The notes under the pieces: generated by a model
Database searches by the model: none
Seen by the model: the letters and a program-made list of their open reading frames with translations, nothing else
What the model was told of the DNA's origin: nothing
Part shown: one piece after another, positions 41,007 through 50,681 of the stretch
Layout: each line of letters begins with the position of its first letter
How positions within the stretch are numbered: the first letter of the stretch is position 1
Translations under genes and position numbers: made by a program
Source: G963556115 sp963675945
GTDB lineage: Bacteria; Planctomycetota; SZUA-567
DNA: 64,000 nucleotides
Assembly: GCA_963675945.1 (NCBI GenBank)
Contig: OY780932.1
Span: 1,488,001-1,552,000, forward strand
Direction of reading: 5' to 3'

Positions 41007-43748
41007 CTAATTTTCACTCACCAAGCTGGCTGCCAGCTCTTTGAGTTCCTGTATCTGGCGGGTCAGTTCTACCTTGCGCTCTTTCTCGCGCTCCACCACT
41101 TCGGCAGGGGCTTTGGCGATAAAGCCTTCATTGTGGAGCTTGGCCTTGAGGGCATTGAGCGATTTTTCCTTTACTCCCAATTCTTTGGCTACGCGTTTCT
41201 TCTCCAGTTCGACATCCATAAATCCGGAGAGCGGAACAAAGACCTGGGCGCCGTCGAGTATCTCCGCTGCCGCCAGTCTCGGTTTTTGCAGGTTTACCCC
41301 GAGCTCGATATTCTCTGCAACCGCCTGGAGGCAGATCTGCTCTCGGCAACTTTGAATTGACTCGATAAATTCGTTATTTGCGCCGCTGATTACCGCACTT
41401 ACCCGGTCGTTGTGCGGGATATTGAATTTGGCTCGGATATTTCTGATAGCGCGTACGACATTCTGTACCCGGCTCATTGAATCTTCAATCTCGGTATTAC
41501 GCAGTTCCGCCGCTACTACCGGCCAACTCTGGAGCATGAGGAATTCACCGGCTGCGTCCGGATTGGCACCGAGGCCGCGGTTAGGGGTGATCTTATTGAG
41601 CTCTGACCAGACCTCTTCGGTAAAGAACGGTGCTACTGGATGGAGTAGGCGCAGAAGATTGTCGAGTACCCATGCCAGTACCCTGCCGGCGACTACCGCA
41701 CTTCGTCCGCCAGCCTTGAGGCGCGCTTTTACCATCTCAACGTACCAGTCGCAGTAGTCTCTCCAGGTAAAGTCGTAGATGGCCTTGGTAATATCGATAA
41801 ATCTGAAGTTGTCGATTGCACTCGAGGTGTCGGTTATGACCTGGTTGAGCCGAGAGAGGATCCAGCGATCCTCGAACTCCAATTCGGCACCGGTAATCGC
41901 ACCGCTGTCGAGTTCGATCTCGGTTAGGTTGAGCATGACAAACCTTGAAGCGTTCCATACCTTATTGATAAAGTTTCGCCCCATCTCAAAGCGGGTCGGG
42001 CTGAGCTTGATATCCTGGCCTTCGGTGGTCAGTGCGGCGAGGGTGTAACGTACGGCATCGGCGCCGTAGCCTTCGCAGGCAAACTCTTTACCCAGACGCT
42101 GCTGGGTACCGCCCTGAATCATGACGATGGGGTCGATGCCGTTGCCCTTGGATTTGGACATCTTCGCGCCGAACTCATCCAGAATGGTGCCGTGGATATA
42201 GACGTCGGAGAAGGGAACATCCTTCATAAAGTGCAGCCCCATCATTACCATTCGTGCTACCCAGAAGTAGATGATGCCTCTATCGGTAACCAGGGTGTTG
42301 GTTGGGTAGTAGTACTTGAGGTCTGCGGTCTCTTCCGGCCAGCCCAGGGTTGAGAAAGGCCAGAGAGCCGAACTGAACCAGGTGTCGAGGACATCCTCTT
42401 CCTGCTCAAGTTTGGTCGAGCCGCAATTGGGGCAGGTTGCCGGATCGGTCTCTTCGACAATCTCTGTACCGCAGTCCTGGCAGTACCAGACCGGAATTCG
42501 ATGCCCCCACCAGATCTGCCTGCTGATACACCAGTCCCGGACATCGGTCAGCCAGGAGAGGTAGACATTCTCCCAGCGCTGTGGGTGGAAGCTGATCTTT
42601 CCGGCTTCAGTAGCAGCTATGGCTTTCTCTGCCAGTGGTTTCATCTTGACAAACCACTGTTCGGAGAGGTAAGGCTCAATTACGGTGTTACATCGGTAGC
42701 AGTGGCCAACCGAGTGTGGGTGCTCGTCTATCTTGTCCAGAAGTTTCTTCTCTTCAAGCTCTTCGACCAGTTTCTCGCGGCAGCGGAAGCGCTCCAGACC
42801 CTGGTATTTCCCTGCCGCTTCGGTCATGGTGCCGTCGGGGCCGATAACGATGATCTGTTCCAGGTCATGACGGAGGCCACACTCATAGTCGTTGATGTCG
42901 TGCGCCGGGGTTACCTTGACGCAGCCGGTTCCGAACTTCGGATCGACAAAACTGTCGGCGACAATCGGGATCTCGCGTTCGATAATCGGGAGGATGGCTT
43001 TGGAGCCGATCAAATCCTTGTAGCGTTCATCATCCGGGTGTACCGCTACTGCGGTATCACCGAGCATGGTCTCAGGGCGGGTAGTGGCGACGATCAGAAA
43101 TTTTGTGCTGTCCTTGAGCGGATACCGGATGTGCCAGAGTTTGCCGTCCTTCTCCTCGTGTTCGACCTCGTCATCAGCAAGGGCGGTATGATCCTTGGGG
43201 CACCAGTTGATAAGTCTGCGTCCTTTGTAGATCAATCCATCCTTGTAGAGGCGGACAAATACCGTACGTACAGCCTTACTCAGACCTTCGTCCATAGTGA
43301 AGCGTTCACGCGACCAGTCACAGGAAGAACCGAGTTTCTTTAACTGATTGAGGATGGAGGCTCCGTACTCTTCCTTCCACTCCCAGACGCGTTCAATAAA
43401 CTTTTCCCGTCCTAGATCGTCACGATGCATACCGTCCTTCTTGAGTTCACGCTCGACAACATTCTGTGTAGCAATGCCGGCGTGGTCGGTTCCCGGTTGC
43501 CAGAGGGCGTTCTCGCCCTGCATGCGTTTGGCACGGATGAGGATGTCTTGCAGGGTGTTATTGAGGGCATGTCCCATGTGGAGCTTGCCGGTGACGTTTG
43601 GTGGAGGAATAACGATGGTGTAGGGCTTTTTATCTGCATCTACCTGTGAGCTGAAACACTGTGCTTGCTCCCACTTTGCGTACCACTTGTCTTCGACCTG
43701 CTGGGGATTGTAGTGCTTTGACATCTCAATGTTCTTTTTCTCTGGCAT
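41007..43748 (-). CDS. valS: Valyl-tRNA synthetase
   Basis: The protein of 913 residues has the HIGH motif PNVTGKLHMGHALNN, the editing domain, and GAKMSKSKGNGIDP for KMSKS, followed by the anticodon-binding domain and a C-terminal coiled coil (VELEKKRVAKELGVKEKSLNALKAKL). This is the normal length. The ATG at 43746-43748 has AGGAAGAG upstream. It attaches valine to tRNA-Val and is a single housekeeping gene here. Confidence 0.97.
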   Translation of the reverse strand: MPEKKNIEMSKHYNPQQVEDKWYAKWEQAQCFSSQVDADKKPYTIVIPPPNVTGKLHMGHALNNTLQDILIRAKRMQGENALWQPGTDHAGIATQNVVERELKKDGMHRDDLGREKFIERVWEWKEEYGASILNQLKKLGSSCDWSRERFTMDEGLSKAVRTVFVRLYKDGLIYKGRRLINWCPKDHTALADDEVEHEEKDGKLWHIRYPLKDSTKFLIVATTRPETMLGDTAVAVHPDDERYKDLIGSKAILPIIEREIPIVADSFVDPKFGTGCVKVTPAHDINDYECGLRHDLEQIIVIGPDGTMTEAAGKYQGLERFRCREKLVEELEEKKLLDKIDEHPHSVGHCYRCNTVIEPYLSEQWFVKMKPLAEKAIAATEAGKISFHPQRWENVYLSWLTDVRDWCISRQIWWGHRIPVWYCQDCGTEIVEETDPATCPNCGSTKLEQEEDVLDTWFSSALWPFSTLGWPEETADLKYYYPTNTLVTDRGIIYFWVARMVMMGLHFMKDVPFSDVYIHGTILDEFGAKMSKSKGNGIDPIVMIQGGTQQRLGKEFACEGYGADAVRYTLAALTTEGQDIKLSPTRFEMGRNFINKVWNASRFVMLNLTEIELDSGAITGAELEFEDRWILSRLNQVITDTSSAIDNFRFIDITKAIYDFTWRDYCDWYVEMVKARLKAGGRSAVVAGRVLAWVLDNLLRLLHPVAPFFTEEVWSELNKITPNRGLGANPDAAGEFLMLQSWPVVAAELRNTEIEDSMSRVQNVVRAIRNIRAKFNIPHNDRVSAVISGANNEFIESIQSCREQICLQAVAENIELGVNLQKPRLAAAEILDGAQVFVPLSGFMDVELEKKRVAKELGVKEKSLNALKAKLHNEGFIAKAPAEVVEREKERKVELTRQIQELKELAASLVSEN

Positions 43749-43910
43749 GGGATCTCTTCCTAATTAATACATATTTATAGCAATTATAAAATTATCCATG
43801 TTATTATGCGGATATATGGATTGATTTCCAGAGGATTTAGGAAAAATGGAGCAACTGTCCGAGCGGAATTGATAAGAGCTATAGTGAAGGATCTTTGGTG
43901 AAGGGAGATA

Positions 43911-43943
43911 AACCAGCCGGTAGCAGAGCTACCGGCTGGTTTA
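43911..43943. terminator. Hairpin between valS and the ABC cluster
   Basis: AACCAGCCGGTAGC pairs with TACCGGCTGGTT around a short AGAGC loop, close in sequence to the hairpin at 17123-17151, and may end the ABC operon on the minus strand. Its stem ends in TTTATC on the plus strand. Confidence 0.55.
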
Positions 43944-43976
43944 TCTTTGAACGGAGTGAATTTGCTTGCCTAGGAG

Positions 43977-45716
43977 CTAAGTAGCAAGAGACCAGGAGGT
44001 CGATTCCTGTTGCAGATTCCACAGGTTCGCGTACAGGCCGTCTCGCAGCAGCAGTTCCTCATGGGTTCCGCTCTCTTCAACTCGACCCTCATTGAGGACA
44101 TAAATCCTGTCCGCGCGGCAGATGGTCTTCAGCCGATGCGCTACAACTATCACGGTTCTACCCCGGATAAGTGTGTCTATAGCCTGTTGCACTTCGAGTT
44201 CGTTCTCAGGATCAAGCGAGGCGGTAGCTTCATCCAGTAGGATAATCGGGGCATTTTTCAGAAAGGCACGGGCAATGGAGATTCTCTGCTTCTCTCCGCC
44301 GGAAAGGGTGCAGCCGCCTTCTCCCACCGGAGTATCGTAACCGTTTGGTAGAGCCTCGATAAACTCGTGACAGCAGGCTTTACGGGCGGCATTAATAACT
44401 TCGTCGTCGCTTGCTCCTTCGCGTCCGAAGCGTATGTTGTTACCGATGGTGTCTTTGAACAGATAGACATCCTGGAAGACCATGGACATCTTTTTGAATA
44501 GTTCCTCAGGCTTCATTCGGTGCATCGGTTCGCCGCCGATGAGAACCTTGCCGGCGGAGGGATCATAGAAGCGAGCCGCTAGTTTGAGCAGTGTACTCTT
44601 GCCGCTGCCGGAAGGGCCGACCAGCGCGGTCAGGGTGCCGGGTTGCATCTGGGCGGAGATACTGTGCACAACATCTTTTTTGTCCTGATAGCCGAAGCTG
44701 ACATTTTCAAAGGTTATTCCAGATTCTACAGGCGGGGTGCGTGAACCAGACATCTTCGGTTCCTGGTAGAGATTGAGAATTCGCTCTCCCGCCTGTTCGC
44801 TGTAATGCATTTCGGCGTAATTTATCAGCGCTAGAGTAAGCGGGTCAAAGATACGGGAGCCGACCAGCAGGAAGGTTACAAATACGATAAGGCTGAGTGT
44901 GCCCCCAGCCAGCAGGTGTACACCGACAAGGATCATGATGGTGAGGCCAAAACGCATACAGGTGATTGCCAGCATGGCAAATGGGCCGACCAGGCCTTCG
45001 AGGCGGATACTCTGCTGCATCAGTTCGCGAAAGGATTTTTCCAGCCGTTCAAAACGTGAACCGGTAAGATTGTAGGCTTTGATTACTCGGATGCCGTAGA
45101 GATACTCCTGCAGACGGTTGCCCGCGTTTATCTTTGCCCGCATATGTTGTGCTCCGAGGTAGCGTATAAGTTTGGTCGAACCGAAGAATATCAGCAGTGC
45201 GACCGGGAGCGCGACAAACATTGCCAGTGCCATCCGCCAGTCCAGAAAGCAGAGACCAATAAATGCCAGCACCGGCATTACCAGTGCGCCGATGAACTGG
45301 GGCGCTTGATGTGAGATGCTATGCTCCAGCAGGGCGAAATCCCCCATAAGCATATTGGCCAGATCTCCCGGATCGCGCCCGGACAAAAAGCCTAGAGGGA
45401 GCTTGCGCAGGTGTTCGGCAAGTTCCATTCTGCCCTCGGCGGCTACTGCGTAAGCGCCGCGGTAACAGCTGCGGTAGGCGGGGCGCTCGGCCAGGAAGAT
45501 CAGAATCATGGAGATGACCAGAGCGCCGCAGATCCACCAGAGTCGTGTAACCTCAAGCTGCGCGGCGGGTGAGGAGTAGGCTTCAAAGATTATCTTTACC
45601 ACCTCGATTACCAGGACAAAGGGCAGAATAGTCACCAGATTTGCGAGGATGGTGAAGAATACCGCCCGGGTCAGATTCTCCGGGTGTCCGACAGTGATGT
45701 TGCGTAATGATTTCAT
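43977..45716 (-). CDS. ABC transporter permease-ATPase, half-transporter 2
   Basis: The start ATG 45714-45716 lies in the overlap ATGA with the preceding stop and has GAGGAGG seven bases upstream; the longer frame to 45779 is inside the other gene. The protein of 579 residues has six membrane helices, then GPSGSGKSTLLKLA, LSGGEKQRISIARAFL, ILLDEATASLDPENE and an H-loop VAHRLK. It pairs with the upstream half-transporter as a heterodimer. The gene order with two methyltransferases resembles metallophore or natural-product transport clusters; the direction of transport is uncertain. Confidence 0.92.
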   Translation of the reverse strand: MKSLRNITVGHPENLTRAVFFTILANLVTILPFVLVIEVVKIIFEAYSSPAAQLEVTRLWWICGALVISMILIFLAERPAYRSCYRGAYAVAAEGRMELAEHLRKLPLGFLSGRDPGDLANMLMGDFALLEHSISHQAPQFIGALVMPVLAFIGLCFLDWRMALAMFVALPVALLIFFGSTKLIRYLGAQHMRAKINAGNRLQEYLYGIRVIKAYNLTGSRFERLEKSFRELMQQSIRLEGLVGPFAMLAITCMRFGLTIMILVGVHLLAGGTLSLIVFVTFLLVGSRIFDPLTLALINYAEMHYSEQAGERILNLYQEPKMSGSRTPPVESGITFENVSFGYQDKKDVVHSISAQMQPGTLTALVGPSGSGKSTLLKLAARFYDPSAGKVLIGGEPMHRMKPEELFKKMSMVFQDVYLFKDTIGNNIRFGREGASDDEVINAARKACCHEFIEALPNGYDTPVGEGGCTLSGGEKQRISIARAFLKNAPIILLDEATASLDPENELEVQQAIDTLIRGRTVIVVAHRLKTICRADRIYVLNEGRVEESGTHEELLLRDGLYANLWNLQQESTSWSLAT

Positions 45717-47524
45717 AGCATAACCTCCTCTTGCTGTTGGCGAAAACCCCAGATCGAGGTTGCGCTGTAAGTATCCCACATACGTTTGTATAAGCCACCG
45801 TTAGACAGCAGGTATGCATGCTTTCCTTGCTCTTCAATTCTACCATTATTTAGCACAATAATCTGATCGGCATTACAGATGGTTGAGAGGCGGTGGGCGA
45901 TGACGATGACGGTCTTGTTCTTTATCAGTTCACGGATGGCCAGGTGCATTTTATGCTCATTCTCCGGGTCGGCAAATGCAGTTGCTTCGTCCAGTACGAG
46001 TATCGGTGCGTCCTTGAGGATGGCTCTGGCTACCGAGACTCGTTGTTCCTCACCGCCGGAGAGGTGTACACCGCCCTCACCAATCCGAGTTTCATAACCT
46101 TCGGCAAGGCACTCAATGAAATCATGGCATTGGGCGGCGCGGGCGGCTTCTTCGATTTCTTGCCGGGTAGCATCCGGTCGGCCGATGCGAATGTTTTCAT
46201 ACAAGGAATCATAAAAGAGGAAGGTGTCTTGGAAGACAAAGGAGACAGTATCCATCAGCTTTTCACTCGGGATATCCTTGATATTAACTCCTCCTATTTC
46301 AATTGAACCCGAGACTACATCCCAGAATCTTGGAATGAGATTAGCTATGGTTGATTTCCCTGAGCCGGAAGGGCCGACCAGGGCGGTTGTGGTTCCTTGT
46401 CTGGCGTGAAAAGAGATCTCTGCCAGAGCGTTGGTGCGGGTAGAGGCTTCGGCGGCGTCATAAGAGAATGAAACATTGCTGAAGGTAATGTCGTACCCGG
46501 CAGGAGCTCTTGGCTGAACCGGCTCTGCAATCTCCGGGTGTTTGAAGATGGCGTCCATTCGGTTAACCCCTTCATTTATATCTTTGAGCATTGAGGACAT
46601 AAATAATAACTTATAAAGTGGGGTCGCCGTTGCCGGAGTCATTACCAGGAAGAAGATGATCGTCAGTGCCAGAGACATATTTTGGGGTTCACGGCTGAGC
46701 AGCAATACGCCTACCGGTAGGATCAGAGTCAGGAAGGAGGCGAGGATGGTCTTGAAGACTAGATAGCCGTTCTGGAAGGAATCTGTCCAGGCGGTGGCAA
46801 AGTCGCGGTAATGCACCAGATCGGCATGGAATTTTTTGAATGAACGGACGGTCTGACCGAATAATTTGACCGCCGGCATGCCGCGGACATATTCGATCGC
46901 TGAGGTGTTGATATTCTCCAGAGAATCATGATACTTGGTAATCATCTGTTTGGCATCCTCCCCAAACATCATCGATACCTGTATTCCGACCCCGATTACA
47001 AAGCTGATGACACATACCGCACTCATCCAGCCGTTGAGATAGAACATGATTGCAAACATCAGGATGACGGTGGCAAAGACATTGATGATATCCGGTATCT
47101 GATGGGCAATGAACTTCTCAATTTTTTCCACATTCTGTTCGAGCGTCTTCTTGACCGCTCCGGTGGAGGTCTTGGTCAGATAGCCAAGGTGCAGTTTGCC
47201 GATATGTTGCGCTAGACGTACCCGCAAACCGTAGAGAATTCGGAATGCTGCGATATGTGAGGCCATCATACCGCAATACAGGAAGACCATGCCTGCACCC
47301 AGCCCGGCTAGAGCCAGCCAGCCCCAGTTCTCCATAAAAGTGCTGTCGGCGGCAGAAATATTGCCTACGTTATGCAGCAATTCTGCCAGGATAAAATAAA
47401 CCGCAATATACGGTACCAGCATAAAAACAGCGCTGATCGCCGAAAAAATTGCTGAGACAATGAGTAGTCCGCTGCGCTCTCCGGCAATTTCCAGTAGCCG
47501 GCGGACTCCGGTTTTATTCTTCAT
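45713..47524 (-). CDS. ABC transporter permease-ATPase, half-transporter 1
   Basis: The protein of 603 residues has six helices in the first half and an ATPase second half with GPSGSGKSTIANLI, LSGGEEQRVSVARAIL and VLDEATAFADPENE. The D-loop reads FADPEN instead of the common SLDPEN, as I recall for the YbtPQ/IrtAB-like siderophore importers. Such exporter-shaped proteins can import. It overlaps both neighbours by 4 bp (ATGA), so the genes are translationally coupled. Confidence 0.92.
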   Translation of the reverse strand: MKNKTGVRRLLEIAGERSGLLIVSAIFSAISAVFMLVPYIAVYFILAELLHNVGNISAADSTFMENWGWLALAGLGAGMVFLYCGMMASHIAAFRILYGLRVRLAQHIGKLHLGYLTKTSTGAVKKTLEQNVEKIEKFIAHQIPDIINVFATVILMFAIMFYLNGWMSAVCVISFVIGVGIQVSMMFGEDAKQMITKYHDSLENINTSAIEYVRGMPAVKLFGQTVRSFKKFHADLVHYRDFATAWTDSFQNGYLVFKTILASFLTLILPVGVLLLSREPQNMSLALTIIFFLVMTPATATPLYKLLFMSSMLKDINEGVNRMDAIFKHPEIAEPVQPRAPAGYDITFSNVSFSYDAAEASTRTNALAEISFHARQGTTTALVGPSGSGKSTIANLIPRFWDVVSGSIEIGGVNIKDIPSEKLMDTVSFVFQDTFLFYDSLYENIRIGRPDATRQEIEEAARAAQCHDFIECLAEGYETRIGEGGVHLSGGEEQRVSVARAILKDAPILVLDEATAFADPENEHKMHLAIRELIKNKTVIVIAHRLSTICNADQIIVLNNGRIEEQGKHAYLLSNGGLYKRMWDTYSATSIWGFRQQQEEVML

Positions 47525-48354
47525 GATACTACTCCATTTTTGGCTAAATCTTTAAATTCAAGGTGAACAATACGACATCCCAGGCGAGGCCGGAAGAAAG
47601 GCAGACGAGCAATTATTCCGAATATTCCCCAGCGTTTCGGGTAATAGTTATAGTATAACCATTCTTCAATAATGTTTATTGAATGGTGCCAGGATTCCAT
47701 ATCCCGGCTGTTCTTCAGCCCCCATTTAAATTCGGCGGCGCTGTCGATCTTCTTGACGGTCTCATGGTGCTTACTCTTGCCGACCATAAATGGAGCCAGC
47801 ATCTCAAAGAGCATCTCTGCGCCGGGGAAGCGTGAGGCCAGTGTACAGAAGAATGGCTTTAATTCGGCTTCACTGAAGTACATCAGCAGCCCTTCCGCCA
47901 GGAATATTACCGGTCTGCCGGAAGTACTGATTTTGCTGATCCAGGAGAGATCAAATATGGACTGGGCAAGAAAATGGTAATGCTCGGTTTCAGTGAAGAA
48001 GCGGCGGCGTAATTCGATGGATTCGGGTAGATCAATTTCATACCAGTCAATGGTATCGCACTGCATGCGGGAGTGGCGGGTGTCCAGCCCGGCACCGAAG
48101 TTAATGACTACCGCATTCGGGTGTTTCTGCAAAAAATTGGTGAGGCCTTGATCGAGCAGTAGTGTACGTACGGCTACGCCGAGGGTAGTAAGGCGGTTGG
48201 ATGATTCGAACCTCGAAAAATCGTAATCAATCTGCTCTATTAATCCTACCGCTTTTTTATCGCATATAATTGGATCTGTTTCCTGTGTTGCATTGGCTCG
48301 TGCCCAGAGCGCGATAAGAAGAGTCTCCGGGATGCCGCTCAGTTTTTCGCCCAT
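47521..48354 (-). CDS. Leucine carboxyl methyltransferase (PPM1/TcmP)-family O-methyltransferase
   Basis: The start ATG 48352-48354 has AAGGAC before it; the longer frame is unsupported. The protein of 277 residues has SNRLTTLGVAVRTLLLD, NFGAGLDTRHSRM (SAM motif), WYEIDLPESIELRR, LAEGLLMYFSEAELKPFF and EMLFEMLAPFMVG. The family methylates carboxylates of small metabolites or proteins. Its ATG overlaps nothing, but the stop overlaps the ABC start by 4 bp. Substrate unknown; its place suggests modifying the molecule that the ABC pair carries. Confidence 0.82.
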   Translation of the reverse strand: MGEKLSGIPETLLIALWARANATQETDPIICDKKAVGLIEQIDYDFSRFESSNRLTTLGVAVRTLLLDQGLTNFLQKHPNAVVINFGAGLDTRHSRMQCDTIDWYEIDLPESIELRRRFFTETEHYHFLAQSIFDLSWISKISTSGRPVIFLAEGLLMYFSEAELKPFFCTLASRFPGAEMLFEMLAPFMVGKSKHHETVKKIDSAAEFKWGLKNSRDMESWHHSINIIEEWLYYNYYPKRWGIFGIIARLPFFRPRLGCRIVHLEFKDLAKNGVVS

Positions 48355-48364
48355 AATAAGTCCT

Positions 48365-48991
48365 TTACAAATAGTAAGCTTGTGCAAAGACAGCTTTGGC
48401 GGTATTGCCGATCAGAGATATACTCTCAACCTTCAAATTACTCTCTTCGAGTAAAGAGCGGGTGCTGTCGATAGTAAGGATTCTGCCGGTTTCAGGCGGA
48501 TTGCCGTAGGTACTCAGATAGCGCTCGATCATCTTTTTTAGTTCTTCTTCCGAGGAATTTTCGCGGGTAAAGCTGATTACTACTACTCGCCCTCCGGGAC
48601 GGAGGACGCGCCTGCTTTCGGTAAGGGTCTTATGTGGATCAGCGATTACATGGAGTAGATTGATAATGACTACCGCATCAAAGCTTCCGGCTGCATAAGA
48701 CAGTTCAAGGCAGTTCTCTTTACTCAGCTTAATGTTGGCGTATGCGCTCAGACGTTTTTTTGATACGGCAAGCATCTCATCCGAGTAGTCGGTAGCATAG
48801 ACTGTTTCTGCAGTCTCAGCAAGTATCTTTGAGTAGGTCCCATTACCGCATCCAAGCTCGAGAACTGAACCGGATAGAGCGCAGGATTTGAGCGCATCAC
48901 GTGTTGCCTGAATACTCTCCTCTCCGGCAACATAACTATTGAGTTCTTCAAAATTTTCTGCAAAGCGCGACCAGTAAATCTCTTTTTCCAT
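48365..48991 (-). CDS. Class I SAM-dependent methyltransferase
   Basis: The protein of 208 residues has SVLELGCGNGTYSKILAE (SAM motif I), VYATDYSDEMLAVSKKRL, SFDAVVIINLLHVIADP and RRVLRPGGRVVVISF, as in small-molecule methylases of the UbiE/ArsM type. AAAGGAG precedes the ATG. It lies between the TetR gene and the other methyltransferase, with 10 bp to the next start, in one operon. Confidence 0.88.
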   Translation of the reverse strand: MEKEIYWSRFAENFEELNSYVAGEESIQATRDALKSCALSGSVLELGCGNGTYSKILAETAETVYATDYSDEMLAVSKKRLSAYANIKLSKENCLELSYAAGSFDAVVIINLLHVIADPHKTLTESRRVLRPGGRVVVISFTRENSSEEELKKMIERYLSTYGNPPETGRILTIDSTRSLLEESNLKVESISLIGNTAKAVFAQAYYL

Positions 48992-49017
48992 TCTTTCTCC
49001 TTTTAGTTGTTATTTTT

Positions 49018-49677
49018 TTATACATAAGTTAGTTTGTTTGTAGTCTTTTGGGGGGTAGCTCTAGTGGTAACACCCAGTCCGCGCAGGATAAACGTAAGGC
49101 ATTGTTCGAGGTATGAGTCGTCCGGGTTGGAAGTCTTCTCATTTTCTTGCATTACGTGTTCGATAAAATGTTCGTGATATTCCCACCAGATATGCACGGC
49201 GCCGCAGATGATAATTGAGATGTTTAAAGGGGTGATGTCTGCACGTATCTCACCGTTTTGTTGCGCTTGCTGCAGGCGTTTGCGGTAAACATGATGCCAT
49301 TCCGCTTCTCCCGGCCAGGGTTCGTGGTCGCCTTCCAGGCGCCCCCAGTTGGCTAGTTTCATCATGGTGGGGTTTTCGCGGTAGAAGTCGAACATGAAGA
49401 CCAGGGTGTGTCGGATAAAAGCTTCAAAGGTTTCATCGGTTGGAGGATTGCTGCAGTCAGAGTGTATATACCGGCGGATTATCTCACCTTTGACTGCGTT
49501 GTATACCCCGCGCTTGTCCCCAAAGTGAAAGATAATAAGCGGGCCTGATGCGCCGCTCTGCTCGGATATTTCACGGAGTGTGGTTCCGGCATATCCTTTA
49601 TCGGCAAACAGCTCTTCGGCAGCTTGCAGGATTGCCGCTTTGGTTACTTCGGCGTCACGTTGTTTTTTTTTGTGCAT
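49018..49677 (-). CDS. TetR-family regulator
   Basis: The 219-residue protein has the TetR HTH (EVTKAAILQAAEELFADKGYAGTTLREISEQSGASGPLIIFHFGDKRGVYNAVKGEI) and a helical ligand domain (YIHSDCSNPPTDETFEAFIRHTLVFMFDFYREN). AGGAAA precedes the ATG. It is the first gene of the methyltransferase-ABC operon and most likely regulates it. No operator was found by eye. Confidence 0.9.
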   Translation of the reverse strand: MHKKKQRDAEVTKAAILQAAEELFADKGYAGTTLREISEQSGASGPLIIFHFGDKRGVYNAVKGEIIRRYIHSDCSNPPTDETFEAFIRHTLVFMFDFYRENPTMMKLANWGRLEGDHEPWPGEAEWHHVYRKRLQQAQQNGEIRADITPLNISIIICGAVHIWWEYHEHFIEHVMQENEKTSNPDDSYLEQCLTFILRGLGVTTRATPQKTTNKLTYV

Positions 49678-49896
49678 ATTGTTTCCTATCGTGCTTACTT
49701 AACGGTTAGTAAGTATTATAATAAAAACAATATTAGATGGCAAGTAGAAAGTTTCAATAAGCTAATTTGTTGGTTTGCAAAGATGCTCTTGGTGGTGGTT
49801 TTGTGGTGTGGCAGGTGATTTTAGTGTAGTAGGGTGATTGGAGTGGGTAGTTTTTGTAGATCGGATGATTGTGCTGGGGCTATAGAGAGAAATAAA

Positions 49897-49930
49897 AAAA
49901 TAACAGACACTTGTAAAGTATCTGTTATTT
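49897..49930 (-). terminator. Rho-independent terminator after tRNA-Asp
   Basis: On the minus strand a 15-bp stem AAATAACAGATACTT/AAGTGTCTGTTATTT (one G-T pair) with loop TAC is followed by TTTTTAT. It lies 6 bp after the tRNA end. Confidence 0.9.
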
Positions 49931-49936
49931 ATAATT

Positions 49937-50013
49937 TGGCGACCGAGACGGGATTCGAACCCGCGACCTCAAGATCGACAGTCTTGTACGCTAACCAATT
50001 GCGCCACTCGGCC
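49937..50013 (-). tRNA. tRNA-Asp (GTC)
   Basis: The minus-strand sequence GGCCGAG...TCGGTCGCCA folds as a standard tRNA with CCA encoded. The anticodon stem CAAGA/TCTTG holds loop CTGTCGA, so the anticodon is GTC (plus-strand positions 49977-49979). The T-loop is GGTTCGAATCC. Confidence 0.97.
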
Positions 50014-50681
50014 ATATTCTTTTTAGGTCGTGTTCTCAACGACGGGACTAATATTACTGAAAAGGTTTGTTAAGTCAATATTAAAAAAACATTTTTTGTG
50101 AATTATTTTTTAATAACTGAGAAGTAGTGATATGACAAGTAGTTGCATCTAAGGATGGAACTCTGGGCAAATCGCATTGAGTTACTTATGTGCCAGTGGT
50201 TTGTATTGCGCTGCAGCAGTCAACGCGGTGAGCAGGTGCTACCATTTGTTGAGTAGCGAGGAATGCTGTTCTCTCACAGGTTTGTAGGCTGTTGAATGGC
50301 CGAGGCACGTGACTGCGGATAACTTATGGATTGTGGTGCAGATCTCTGTGGTTTATATAATATATAATATATAAAAAATGCCGGAAAAGATAGTTGACAA
50401 GGAGTCGAGAATGTATTACTATGTCTAGTCTCAATTCACTTCAGGCAAGTGAAAAATTGTGTTTTGCAATAATTGCCCAGGGTTGGATTCTAAGCACACT
50501 GTATGGTGTTTTGCAGTAAGAGGTTGTTTTGTCGCTAGCGTGTAGGTTAGCGGTCTTTAATAAATACCCTGAATGGCAGTTTTGCAAAATTTGCGGGATG
50601 TTTTTCCCTTGTTGCTGCAGGATCGAATTGAGAAGTTTTTAGCGAGCAAAGATTCTTTGCCGATTATTCTTAGGAGATACT
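50014..50681 (+). other. Upstream region with strong promoter and long leader
   Basis: A near-consensus promoter is at TTGACA (50394-50399), 17 bp, TACTAT (50417-50422). The gene begins 260 bp later, so a leader of about 250 nt is expected. The leader begins with a hairpin TTCACTT/AAGTGAA (50435-50453) and a 10-bp direct repeat GTGTTTTGCA (50459-50468 and 50506-50515). No riboswitch that I know is recognised. The rest (50014-50390) has no gene. Confidence 0.6.
50394..50422 (+). promoter_or_regulatory. Sigma-70-type promoter of the endonuclease III-like gene
   Basis: TTGACA and TACTAT are separated by 17 bp. This is the best match to the bacterial consensus that I found in the window. Confidence 0.7.
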
